From: Polyangiaceae bacterium
Lineage (GTDB): Bacteria > Myxococcota_A > Polyangia > Polyangiales > Polyangiaceae
Reading direction: 5' to 3'
Assembly: GCA_025934595.1 (NCBI GenBank)
Contig: JAICXU010000055.1
Span: forward strand, 1 to 10,023
Length of the DNA: 10,023 nt
Shown: positions 1 to 6,765 of the stretch, one piece after another
How the letters are laid out: the number at the start of each line of letters is the position of its first letter
Numbering within the stretch: the stretch's first letter is position 1
Translations under genes and position numbers: made by a program
Notes under the pieces: model-generated
Database searches by the model: none
What the model was told of the DNA's origin: nothing
What the model saw: the letters and a program-made list of their open reading frames with translations, nothing else

Positions 1-444
1 CACCCCGAGAGCCGCCGCGAGCGCGCGCGCGTCATCGGTTGATGCGCTCGTGAGCTTCCATCGCTCGTCGACGTGATGAGAGTCGGCCGCCTCTCGCAGG
101 ACCGCGGGCGTGTCATGCTCCCGGTCGAAGCTCACGAGCAGCACGCGAAGGTCCGCCTGCTCCGCGGGCGTGAGCTCACGCTCGATCGCTTGAATGCGCG
201 AAATCGTGAGTGGGCACGCGGACGGGCAGGACGCGTAAAACATGCTCACGATGACCGGGTGACCGCGAAAGGTATCGAGTGCGATCACGTGCCCATCTTG
301 ATCGCGAAGCGGCGTCGCCAGCGGATAGATCGACGGGCCGATCGTCTCGCTCGTCGAGCTCGCCTCGGGCGACGGGGCAGGTGCGCGATCGCACGCCGCA
401 AGGAGCGCGGCCAAGAGCATGACGATCGAGGTCGCGCGAATCAT
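1..444 (-). CDS. SCO1/SenC/PrrC-family copper chaperone lipoprotein, partial (C-terminus beyond left edge)
   Basis: The frame is open from an ATG at 444 to the window edge, giving 148 residues of a protein usually around 200. The start begins MIRATSIVMLLAALLAAC: a hydrophobic signal ending in the lipobox LAAC, with Cys18 as the likely lipidated residue. A thioredoxin-like fold follows, with the family's copper-binding CxxxC motif (CPSAC, Cys73 and Cys77) after FYAS. A later VSFDREHDTP stretch matches the SCO signature around the conserved Asp. The conserved copper-binding His should lie past the edge and cannot be checked. SCO proteins deliver copper to, or reduce the thiols of, copper sites such as CuA. 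Beside nirK the likely client is the nitrite reductase (inference). The start overlaps the stop of the SUMF1-like gene as ATGA, and an AAGGA at 451-455 lies 6 nt upstream, supporting this start over the internal Met9. Family assignment is firm; the client is not. Confidence 0.9.
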   Translation of the reverse strand, partial: MIRATSIVMLLAALLAACDRAPAPSPEASSTSETIGPSIYPLATPLRDQDGHVIALDTFRGHPVIVSMFYASCPSACPLTISRIQAIERELTPAEQADLRVLLVSFDREHDTPAVLREAADSHHVDERWKLTSASTDDARALAAALGV

Positions 445-1199
445 GACGCATCCTTCGGAAGATCCTGGGCACAGCGAAATCCCAAGTTCGGCGTCGTGGT
501 GTCACCGTGGAGAGCGGAACGCATCGCCGCGCGCTCGAATGCGGGAAAATCAGCCGCTGCCGCGCCGCCACCCGAAGACGAGCCGCAATCGACGGCTGCG
601 GTCGACGAGAAGTCGAGCACCCACTCCCAAACGATGCCGTGCAAATCGCGAATCCCCCAAAAATTGGGCGCGCCGCCGACGCGTGGAAGCTCCGCGGGCG
701 ACGGCGCGGAATAGAGCGCCAGCAAATGCGTTCGCCACGTTGGATCTGCGTTGCCGTCCGCGCGCGTGTCGCTGGCCGCTGCGGCGATCTCCCACTCGGC
801 GGTGGTCGCGAGACGCATGCCGCGCGCGGCGCAATAAGCGCGCGCCGAAAACCAGCTCACCTCGACCACCGGCTGCTTGTCGTCCATCGCTTCACCGAGC
901 TCGCTCGCCGACTTCCACTTCGCGAGATATCCCTCGTCCGCGAAGACGCGCGCGATGCGACCGCGCTGCCACTCCGGATGTGCGCTCACGAACGCGAGAT
1001 AGTCGCCGTTCGTGACGAGCTCGCGATCGAGCCGAAACGATGCAACATCGACCGGCTTCGCGTCCACCGGCGATGGTGCGCGATAGGTCCCCGCTCCGAC
1101 GATTGCCGTCGCGCCGGCATTTCCATTCGCAGAGGCGGCGGCGGGAATGCTCGCCGACGCGGGGACCGAGAGCGCGAGGACCAGGACCCATGCGCGCAT
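441..1199 (-). CDS. Exported SUMF1/FGE-fold (formylglycine-generating-enzyme-like) protein, probably non-catalytic
   Basis: This 252-residue protein starts with a Sec-type signal (MRAWVLVLALSVPASASIPA), so it is probably periplasmic. The body has SUMF1/FGE-sulfatase features: FRLDRELVTNGDYLAFV (about 55-71), VVEVSWFSARAYCAARGMRL (111-130), TAEWEIAA (133-140), then GIRDLHGIVWEWV (182-194) and a terminal LGFRCA (239-244). In true formylglycine-generating enzymes the segment before GFR carries two catalytic cysteines that bind copper. Here that stretch reads RSALHGDTTTPN and has none, so the oxidase activity is unlikely. The gene sits 1 nt after the nirK stop and overlaps the SCO gene by 4 nt, so all three are probably translated together. 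An accessory role in assembling or protecting the nitrite reductase is inference. The frame extends upstream to 1250, but the start at 1199 has a GGAG 7 nt upstream and begins the signal peptide. Confidence 0.85.
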   Translation of the reverse strand: MRAWVLVLALSVPASASIPAAASANGNAGATAIVGAGTYRAPSPVDAKPVDVASFRLDRELVTNGDYLAFVSAHPEWQRGRIARVFADEGYLAKWKSASELGEAMDDKQPVVEVSWFSARAYCAARGMRLATTAEWEIAAAASDTRADGNADPTWRTHLLALYSAPSPAELPRVGGAPNFWGIRDLHGIVWEWVLDFSSTAAVDCGSSSGGGAAAADFPAFERAAMRSALHGDTTTPNLGFRCAQDLPKDAS

Positions 1200-1200
1200 G

Positions 1201-2652
1201 TCATCGCTCCGCGAGCACGGTGTGAACGCCAGCGGCGCGCGCCGTCGCAACGTCGGCGGGCATCACTGCGTCGCCCGTGTTCCCCCATGAATTGCGAACG
1301 TACGTGAGCGCGCTCGCGAGCTCCGCATCCGAGAGGAACGCATGCGAAGGCATCTCCATGTTGCCGAACGTCGTTCCGTTCACGACGACCGGCCCCTTCA
1401 ATCCGCCGAGCGCGATGTGGACCGCTCGATCCTTGTCGGCCATCAAGAAATCCGATCCGGCGAGCGGCGGGATCGCGGGCGGTAGACCGGCTCCCGTTTT
1501 CTGATGGCACGCCGCGCACGTGCGATCGAAGACGCCGGCGCCCATCGCCAGAAGCTCCTCTTTGGTTTGCGGCACGGGGGTCGGAGCCGCGGTCGCTGCG
1601 GGCACGTCGGCACCCGTGAACGGAAGATCCGGCCCCTGATCCGCGTACAGCGCCGTGTTGGAAGCGCCTTCGACGGAGAGCTGTCCTTGCGCGCCTTTGC
1701 TGAACGCACGGAAGATCGAATGATCGACGAACGTGTACTCGCCGGGCTCGCGCGGCGTGAATTCCACCGTCGCCGCGCCGCCCGCGGGAATCAGCGTCGT
1801 TTGCACGTCTTGCTCGGGCGTCGTTCCGCCCTCGCGATACACGCGATCGAAGATTGCTCCGATGACGTGGAAGCTGCTCACGAGATTGGGCCCGCCGTTG
1901 CCGACGAACATGCGCACGCGCTCGCCGACCTTCGCGTGGAGCGCGTTCGCGCCGGTGAGCGATCCTTCGGCGCCGTTGAAGAGAACGTACGTCGGCTTCT
2001 CGTCGATCGCCTTCTGCATGTCGAACGCTTGCGGACCTTTGTCGTTCGTCGCGCCCGTCGTGTAGAAGTCGCCCTGCATCACGTAAAACTCTTTGTCCAC
2101 GGGCGGCAGACCTTCCCGCGGCTCGACCAAGATGAGACCGTACATGCCATTCGCGATGTGCATGCCGACCGGCGCCGTCGCGCAGTGATACGCGAAGAGG
2201 CCCGCGCGAAGCGCCTCGAACGTGAACACCGTCTGATGTCCCGGCGCGACGAACGTGCGCGGCGCGCCTCCGCCAGGTCCGGTTACGGCGTGAAGATCGA
2301 TGTTGTGCGGCATCTTGTTGCCGGGCGCATTTTTCAAATGGAGCTCGACGGTGTCGCCTTCGCGGACGCGAATGAATTGTCCGGGCACGTGTCCGCCGAA
2401 CGTCCAGAACGTGTAGGTCGCGCCGTCGGCGATCGGCATCGTCACTTCTTTCACTTCGATTTCGACGACGACACGCACGGCATGATCGCGATGAATCGCC
2501 GGCGGAACGTTCGGCGCATCAACCACGTCCGCGTGAATCGTTTCGGTCGGCTCCGCCGCCGATTGCGCCGGCGTCGTTTTCGAACGTCCGCAGTTGGTGA
2601 GGGCAGTGAGAAGGGCGAGCGCGAACGGCACGAAAGTCTTTCCCCGAAACAT
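1201..2652 (-). CDS. nirK: Copper-containing nitrite reductase with fused C-terminal cytochrome c domain
   Basis: This 483-residue protein reduces nitrite to nitric oxide in the periplasm. Two cupredoxin domains span about 50-330. The first carries MPHNIDLHAVTG, with His116 (type 1 copper), the catalytic Asp119 and His121 (type 2 copper). YHCATAPVGMHIANGM follows, with His156 (type 2), Cys157, His165 and Met170 (type 1). The second has SSFHVIG with the catalytic-site His262 and Ile264, then VDHSIF with His311 (type 2). All expected ligands are present, and the short Cys-to-His loop resembles class II NirK. A Pro/Ala-rich linker (about 350-362) leads to a cytochrome c domain with CAACH (379-383) and a likely axial Met434 in MEMPSHAF, as in the three-domain enzymes of Ralstonia and Pseudoalteromonas. 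The N-terminus is hydrophobic and ends LTNC (Cys21), a poor but possible lipobox. I chose this start because GGAG lies 6 nt upstream. The SUMF1-like gene follows after 1 nt. Confidence 0.96.
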   Translation of the reverse strand: MFRGKTFVPFALALLTALTNCGRSKTTPAQSAAEPTETIHADVVDAPNVPPAIHRDHAVRVVVEIEVKEVTMPIADGATYTFWTFGGHVPGQFIRVREGDTVELHLKNAPGNKMPHNIDLHAVTGPGGGAPRTFVAPGHQTVFTFEALRAGLFAYHCATAPVGMHIANGMYGLILVEPREGLPPVDKEFYVMQGDFYTTGATNDKGPQAFDMQKAIDEKPTYVLFNGAEGSLTGANALHAKVGERVRMFVGNGGPNLVSSFHVIGAIFDRVYREGGTTPEQDVQTTLIPAGGAATVEFTPREPGEYTFVDHSIFRAFSKGAQGQLSVEGASNTALYADQGPDLPFTGADVPAATAAPTPVPQTKEELLAMGAGVFDRTCAACHQKTGAGLPPAIPPLAGSDFLMADKDRAVHIALGGLKGPVVVNGTTFGNMEMPSHAFLSDAELASALTYVRNSWGNTGDAVMPADVATARAAGVHTVLAER

Positions 2653-2658
2653 GGTCAT

Positions 2659-2662
2659 CTCC
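2659..2662 (-). promoter_or_regulatory. Ribosome binding site that fixes the nirK start
   Basis: On the minus strand GGAG is followed by ATGACC and then the ATG at 2652. The spacing of 6 nt suits that ATG. The ATG at 2658 directly abuts the GGAG and is too close. The reading frame stays open upstream to 2910, but that extension has no NirK similarity and would place the signal sequence inside the protein. Confidence 0.7.
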
Positions 2663-2759
2663 AAGATCGACGGGCTGCGGACGCCTTGTCCGGTCGTCGT
2701 TCGAAGCGAAGCAACTGCACCCTGCATGCCGCCGCATTTCTGCGTTTTTTTTGGCAACG

Positions 2760-2775
2760 TTCGCGACGCCGCGAA
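2760..2775. repeat. Perfect 16-bp inverted repeat upstream of nirK (possible operator)
   Basis: TTCGCG and CGCGAA flank the 4-bp spacer ACGC. The half-site/spacer layout is that of a dimeric regulator, and the 4-bp spacer is like CRP/FNR-family sites, though the half-sites are not the TTGAT of FNR or DNR. In DNA this rich in G+C and CG steps, such a dyad can arise by chance. It would be stronger if the same repeat stood before other genes of this organism. Confidence 0.3.
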
Positions 2776-2804
2776 AACCGTGCGCGCAAACGCAGCTTTT
2801 GCGT

Positions 2805-3569
2805 CTAGCGACAATGGCGCGCTTTCTCCGTCTCGCCGGCGATTCGCGTGACGCTGGCCGGCGGCGCCTTTGCGCGCGCGAGCACATAGCCCATTCGTTC
2901 CGCGAGCCATCGCGTCATGTCGAGCGCGGTGACGACGCCCATCACATGACCCTCACGATCGACGACGGGGACCTCGTGCAGGTCTTCGAAGGCCATCAGA
3001 GAAATCGCGAATGCGAGCGGAGCGTCATCCGGCAACGCGTGCACGCAGGGGGTCATGATTTCGGCGACGGTGCGTGCCTCGGACGGCTCGACATGGAAGC
3101 CGCGCGGAACCGGTGGCAGATCGGCGCTGACTTTTTCCTCCTCGCGATCGGCCAAAAGGTCGGTCTTCGAGACGATGCCGATCAACTTGTTTTCGGCATC
3201 GGTGACGGGCACACACGCAAGATTGCGATCGACGATGAGCGCCGACGCCATCGCAATGCTCGCGTCCGAGCGAACGCACACGACGTCGCGCGACAGTGCT
3301 TCATGCAAGAGCGTGCGCGCGGCGGCCGCGCCGATGTCCACGCGCGGGTCGTCGCCGACTTTGAATTTTTGCGGCTGCGGCCCGGCGCTGCGCACACACG
3401 TGACGACGGCGTCGTCGACGGCGCGCGCAAATGGACATTCGGCGCAATCCTCGACGCTGCGCGACCGGCCTACGTGAGGACAGAAGACCGTACGGGCTTC
3501 ACTGTGAGAATGCTCACCAGTGAAGGTTTCGCAGGTGTGAATCGGTAGGTGTTGAAAGAGCGCGCTCAT
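2805..3569 (-). CDS. Two-CBS-domain protein with N-terminal cysteine cluster
   Basis: This 254-residue protein has no signal sequence and is probably cytoplasmic. Two CBS motifs form a likely Bateman pair. The first is at about 88-140 (SRDVVCVRSDASIAMASAL, then ACVPVTD, LIGIVSKTDLL) and the second at about 171-223 (IMTPCVHALPDDAPLAFA, then HEVPVVD, VMGVVTALDM). CBS pairs usually bind adenine nucleotides and report energy state. No enzyme or DNA-binding domain is attached. The first 60 residues are Cys- and His-rich: Cys30, Cys42, Cys45 and Cys58 (C-x11-C-x2-C-x12-C), with Cys13 and several His before them, which could be a metal or redox site (inference). A strong GGAGG sits 5 nt upstream of the ATG. 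The gene lies 70 bp after nnrS with no visible terminator between, so co-transcription is likely. CBS proteins recur in hypoxia-induced gene sets, such as mycobacterial Hrp1, but no specific function can be assigned. Confidence 0.88.
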   Translation of the reverse strand: MSALFQHLPIHTCETFTGEHSHSEARTVFCPHVGRSRSVEDCAECPFARAVDDAVVTCVRSAGPQPQKFKVGDDPRVDIGAAAARTLLHEALSRDVVCVRSDASIAMASALIVDRNLACVPVTDAENKLIGIVSKTDLLADREEEKVSADLPPVPRGFHVEPSEARTVAEIMTPCVHALPDDAPLAFAISLMAFEDLHEVPVVDREGHVMGVVTALDMTRWLAERMGYVLARAKAPPASVTRIAGETEKARHCR

Positions 3570-3639
3570 GGAATCCTCCGTAGGACGTCATGAGCAAGGC
3601 GCGCACCAGCGGACCTTCCCGAGCTCGCCGGCCTCGAGA

Positions 3640-4836
3640 TCAGCGAGCGTCGGCGCGCGGTGCGATCAGAATGTGTCCATAACCCGCAAGGAAGAGTAGA
3701 AACGCGCCTGCCCAACCGAGGCCCGCGAGAGTCAGCGAAGCGCGATACCACGATGCCGGGAGGATCGGTACGAGAACACGCAGGGCCGCCGCGCACAGGA
3801 CCATCGCGAATGCGACGGTCGCCGACCACGGCGCGCGGAGCAATCGACCCGTGTGACCGAGCGAGACCCGCGCCATCATGCCGAGCGTCATCGCTCCAAT
3901 GGCGCCGGCCGTGAGCGCATGAATCGACATCGACCGCGGGATCGATCCATCGAAATGCGAAAGCGCGCGTAGCGCGAGGCCGATCGGAATCCACGCGTAG
4001 CCGAGATGGAGAATCCAAAGGAGCGGCTCGCGAAATGCGTGCAGCGTTCCCCATCGCGCCGCGCGCGCGACGACGAGGAAGCTCACGAAACCGCACGAAA
4101 TCCAGGTGATCGCACGCTCCGGCATGCTGGCGTCCAAGATCGTGAAAAGAACCATCGCTCCGATCGCGCCCCCGTCGAGCCATGCGATCGAACGGATGCT
4201 GCCGATGCCCGTCGCATTGCGCGTGAACATCGGCATCACGCGACCCGACATGACGAGGAGAAGCAGCACGACGACATCTACGGCGGTCATCGCTCCGCGA
4301 TCCGCCCAGCCCGGCTCGATGCCGAGCGCGTCCAAATGCATGGCGAGATTGGCGAGGAAGAGAGCCAGAAGAATTCCAAGAACGACGAAGTTGCGCCGAC
4401 TCTTCGCTGCGATGAGCGGTCGCGCCAGCGCGATCCCGAGCGCCGGCAAAAAAAGAAGATCGACGAACGCGCACGCGACAGGCGGAAGAGCGAGGGGCGC
4501 CGTCATCGCGACCCGTCCTGCGATCCAAAGCGCCGAAAGCGCCGAAAGGGGAGCCCCGACGAGAGTCTCCCGTTTCGTCCAATTGCCGACTGCCGTGAGC
4601 AAGAAGCCGGCGATCACGGCAACGGTGAATCCGAAAATCATCTCGTGCGCATGCCAGTGCACGGGATCCAAATACGAAGCGCGCTCCGCGCCGCCGAACA
4701 GCACCAGCAACCACAGCGGCAGCATCGACGCTGCAAAGAGAGCCGCGAGGAGAAAGAAAGGACGAAAGCCTTTCGTAAAGAGCGCGAACCTTCCGGCGGT
4801 GTCCGGAGCGTTGTCGACGAGCAGCGAACGATTCAT
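3640..4836 (-). CDS. nnrS: NnrS-family haem-copper membrane protein (nitric oxide stress)
   Basis: This 398-residue, very hydrophobic protein has about twelve likely membrane segments. Family landmarks run in order: FTKGFRPFFLLAALFA (about 20-35), DPVHWHAHEMIFGFTVAVIA (57-76), FLLTAVGNWTKR (78-89), SGRVMPMFTRN (197-207), HLGYAWIPIGL (277-287), HALTAGAIGAMTLGMMARV (306-324) and LGHTGR (326-331). NnrS proteins are reported to bind haem and copper and to ease nitrosative stress during nitrate or nitrite respiration. The histidines in HWHAHE and HALTAG are candidate metal ligands. It is the first gene of the minus-strand block that contains nirK, so its likely job is protection from NO made by that enzyme. 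The frame stays open upstream to 5118, but residues before the ATG at 4836 are Arg-rich and unlike NnrS. A weak GGAAA lies 8-9 nt upstream of this start. Confidence 0.94.
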   Translation of the reverse strand: MNRSLLVDNAPDTAGRFALFTKGFRPFFLLAALFAASMLPLWLLVLFGGAERASYLDPVHWHAHEMIFGFTVAVIAGFLLTAVGNWTKRETLVGAPLSALSALWIAGRVAMTAPLALPPVACAFVDLLFLPALGIALARPLIAAKSRRNFVVLGILLALFLANLAMHLDALGIEPGWADRGAMTAVDVVVLLLLVMSGRVMPMFTRNATGIGSIRSIAWLDGGAIGAMVLFTILDASMPERAITWISCGFVSFLVVARAARWGTLHAFREPLLWILHLGYAWIPIGLALRALSHFDGSIPRSMSIHALTAGAIGAMTLGMMARVSLGHTGRLLRAPWSATVAFAMVLCAAALRVLVPILPASWYRASLTLAGLGWAGAFLLFLAGYGHILIAPRADAR

Positions 4837-5098
4837 GGCAATGTTTCCGGGCGATGCAAGATTCTCACTTAGGGCGAGGCTTGCAGACGCCCAGACGAAG
4901 GCACGCTCGCGCGTAGCCCGCCGCAAGGTTTGCGCTTCGGCGCATCGCTTGCGCGAACGATGTCGAAAGCGAGCCGAGCACGCGAACGTCGCCATGGCAT
5001 GTTCGATGCGACGCCGCGCGCAATGCTCTCTCGAGGTCACGCTCGTGCGTGGTGGGTGGTAACGCGGCCGGTCGACGAAGGATCGCGAGGCACGACAT
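4837..5098. promoter_or_regulatory. Divergent intergenic region, likely holding promoters for both operons
   Basis: These 262 bp separate the nnrS start (minus strand) from the APH/P-loop gene (plus strand), the only divergent junction in the window. Both transcripts should start here. I find no clear -35/-10, sigma-54 or TTGAT-N4-ATCAA site. An imperfect 18-bp dyad, ATCGCTTGCGCGAACGAT (14 of 18 positions symmetric), lies at 4944-4961 and is a possible operator. Open frames crossing the region are Arg-rich, resemble nothing I know and lack ribosome binding sites, so I treat it as non-coding. A GAGG at 5087-5090 serves the plus-strand gene. Confidence 0.5.
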
Positions 5099-6733
5099 AT
5101 GCTCGCTCGCTTCGACATGGCAACGAGCGCCGTGGAGACCCAAGCCCCTTCGTCATCGATCGAGGTCGAGCTGATGCGACCACGGGCGTTCGTTTCCGTC
5201 GCGGCGACGGAGCGGGTCGCGCTCGAACAAACTCACATCTCATGGGTATTCGTGCTCGATCACGACGTCTTCAAGGTGAAGAAGCCGGTCGACTTCGGAT
5301 TCCTGGATTTTCGTGCGCTCGAGCAGCGACGCATGGCGTGCGAAGCCGAGGTCCGTCTCAATCGTCGCCTCGCACCACATGTCTATTTCGGCGTCGTGCC
5401 GATCCGCATCGACACCGACGGACATCTCAAGCTCGGTGGTTGGGGCGGCGAAGCCGCCGACTACGCGGTGCACATGGCGCGCATGCCCGAAGATCGCCGC
5501 GCCGACCACCTTCTCGAGCTCGGTTTGCTCTCGACCGCACGGATCTCCGCGATCGCAAAGCGCGTCGCCGACTTTCACGCGCAGGCGACCGTCGTCGCTT
5601 CCGAGGATGCCCTGACGTCGATCGAGACGAACTTGGCAGAGAACTTCGAACAAACCCACGACTCGCTCGGGCGATACCTGACCCCGCAACAAGCTGGCGA
5701 CGTCGTGGGGTGGCAGAAGGCATTCGTCCGCGACGGCTTCGAGATGTTTCGCGATCGGGCCGCGACGGGGCGCGTCCGCGAAGGTCACGGCGATCTGCGG
5801 CTCGAGCACGTTTATTTCGAAGATGGATCGGTCACCATCTTGGACTGCATCGAATTCAACGAACGCTTTCGAATCGCCGACGTGGCCGCGGACGTCGCTT
5901 TCCTTTCGATGGATCTCGCCGCGCACGGACGCGTCGACCTCGCCGAAAAATTTCTCGCGGCGTATGCGCGCGAATCGAATGACTTCGACCTCTACTCGGT
6001 CGTGGATTTCTACGAGAGCTATCGCGCATTCGTGCGCGGAAAGCTGGCGGCGATGCGCGCGAGCGATGCGACCGCCGGCGATGCCGAGCGAGAAAAAATG
6101 GACGCCGAAGCGCGTCGCTACTTTTTGCTCGCGCTTGCCGCCGAACGCCGTTCTCTCGTCGCGCCCAGCGTCGTCGCCGTCGGAGGAATCATCGCCTCCG
6201 GCAAGAGCACCGTCGCCGATCGGATCGGCGAGGCTCTCAGCGCTCCGGTCATCGAAGCAGACCGCACGCGCAAGTCCATGCTCGGCGTCGCCGCGACTGC
6301 ACCCGTACACGAATCGGCGTGGCACGGAGCGTACGATCCCGCGTTCACCGATCGCGTGTACGACGAGATGATTCGACGCGCCGCCGTCGTCCTCGAGTCG
6401 GGCAGACCCGTCATCCTCGATGCATCGTTTCGTTCGAAGCCGATGCGCGCAGCCGCACGCGCCCTCGCCGATCGCTTCCATGTTCCATTTCGTTTCGTCG
6501 AGTGCGTTGCCGATCCGGCCGTGTGCAGGCGGCGATTGAAAGAGCGCGAGCTCACCGGAGGCGTGTCCGACGGACGCCTGGAAATCTTCGACGACTTTTG
6601 CACGCGTCGCGAAGCCGTGGTCGAGCTACCTCCGACGGAGCACATTCGGATCGACACCACCCGACCCATCGAAGAGAATCTCGCCCCGTTGCGCGCGCGC
6701 CTCGGAGCGTGGCCCGCCGGCTTGGTGGCGTGA
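5099..6733 (+). CDS. Fused aminoglycoside-phosphotransferase-like / P-loop kinase protein (Rv2004c-type)
   Basis: This 544-residue protein joins two kinase-type domains. The N-terminal part (about 25-345) has an APH/protein-kinase-like fold. DHDVFKVKKPVDFGFLDF (54-71) supplies a likely ATP-contacting Lys. HGDLRLEHVYF (230-240) is the catalytic loop with Asp232, and ILDCIEFNERFRIADVAADV (247-266) carries the metal-binding Asp249. The C-terminal part (about 355-540) is a P-loop kinase with Walker A GIIASGKS (363-370), EADRTRK (386-392) and VILDASF (438-444). Mycobacterium tuberculosis Rv2004c, a member of the hypoxic DosR regulon, has this architecture as I recall. The substrate is unknown; antibiotic resistance is unlikely despite the fold name. 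The gene sits 32 bp before xfp in the same direction, so a role in sugar phosphorylation or control of the phosphoketolase route is plausible but unproven. GAGG lies 8 nt before the chosen ATG; Met7 is a weaker alternative. Confidence 0.9.
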   Translation: MLARFDMATSAVETQAPSSSIEVELMRPRAFVSVAATERVALEQTHISWVFVLDHDVFKVKKPVDFGFLDFRALEQRRMACEAEVRLNRRLAPHVYFGVVPIRIDTDGHLKLGGWGGEAADYAVHMARMPEDRRADHLLELGLLSTARISAIAKRVADFHAQATVVASEDALTSIETNLAENFEQTHDSLGRYLTPQQAGDVVGWQKAFVRDGFEMFRDRAATGRVREGHGDLRLEHVYFEDGSVTILDCIEFNERFRIADVAADVAFLSMDLAAHGRVDLAEKFLAAYARESNDFDLYSVVDFYESYRAFVRGKLAAMRASDATAGDAEREKMDAEARRYFLLALAAERRSLVAPSVVAVGGIIASGKSTVADRIGEALSAPVIEADRTRKSMLGVAATAPVHESAWHGAYDPAFTDRVYDEMIRRAAVVLESGRPVILDASFRSKPMRAAARALADRFHVPFRFVECVADPAVCRRRLKERELTGGVSDGRLEIFDDFCTRREAVVELPPTEHIRIDTTRPIEENLAPLRARLGAWPAGLVA

Positions 6734-6752
6734 GACGTGCTCGACGCGACGC

Positions 6753-6757
6753 GGGAG
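6753..6757 (+). promoter_or_regulatory. Ribosome binding site that fixes the xfp start
   Basis: GGGAG lies 8 nt before the ATG at 6766. The same frame is open upstream to 6319, but that part runs inside the APH/P-loop gene in another frame and has no phosphoketolase similarity. Phosphoketolase similarity begins within about ten residues of the ATG at 6766 (YWRAANFLTVGQIYL). Confidence 0.7.
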
Positions 6758-6765
6758 CAAAGCAG

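Larger units (their letters stand above)
2653..2804 (-). promoter_or_regulatory. Intergenic region between the CBS-protein gene and nirK, possible nirK promoter
   Basis: These 152 bp are long compared with the near-zero gaps further down the block, so nirK may have its own promoter as well as read-through from nnrS. A perfect 6+4+6 inverted repeat, TTCGCG-ACGC-CGCGAA, lies at 2760-2775, about 108 bp upstream of the start codon. A run of seven T (plus strand) lies at 2746-2752. I cannot identify a reliable -35/-10 pair, a sigma-54 site or a TTGAT-N4-ATCAA FNR/DNR box. A CGCAAA...TTTGCG hairpin is possible just after the CBS stop codon, but no U-tract follows it, so I do not call a terminator. 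Confidence 0.35.

Noticed and set aside
441..1199. Active formylglycine-generating enzyme (sulfatase activation)
   Set aside because: The cysteine pair expected before the terminal GFR motif is absent and no sulfatase is present in the window.
2734..2752. Terminator-like CGCA-TTTC-TGCG stem followed by seven T on the plus strand
   Set aside because: The stem is only 4 bp and no plus-strand gene ends before it. On the minus strand, where the genes lie, the run is A, not T.
1504..2808. Long plus-strand open frame of 434 codons opposite nirK
   Set aside because: Its product is Arg/Ala-rich with no recognisable motif, and it lies antisense to a gene whose copper and haem ligands are all intact. 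It is a by-product of high G+C codon use.
4837..5098. FNR/DNR or sigma-54 binding sites in the divergent region
   Set aside because: I looked for TTGAT-N4-ATCAA and for GG-N10-GC with flanking consensus on both strands and found no convincing match.
4837..5118. N-terminal extension of NnrS to an ATG at 5118
   Set aside because: The added 94 residues are Arg-rich, lack hydrophobic segments and precede the conserved NnrS start. The ATG at 4836 fits the family length.
4865..5143. Small minus-strand open frame of 92 codons in the divergent region
   Set aside because: It has no recognisable motif, no good ribosome binding site that I can see, and overlaps the 5' end of the plus-strand gene.
5099..6733. 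Aminoglycoside resistance gene
   Set aside because: The APH-like fold is shared by many small-molecule kinases. The fusion to a P-loop domain and the link to xfp-ackA point to metabolism, not resistance.
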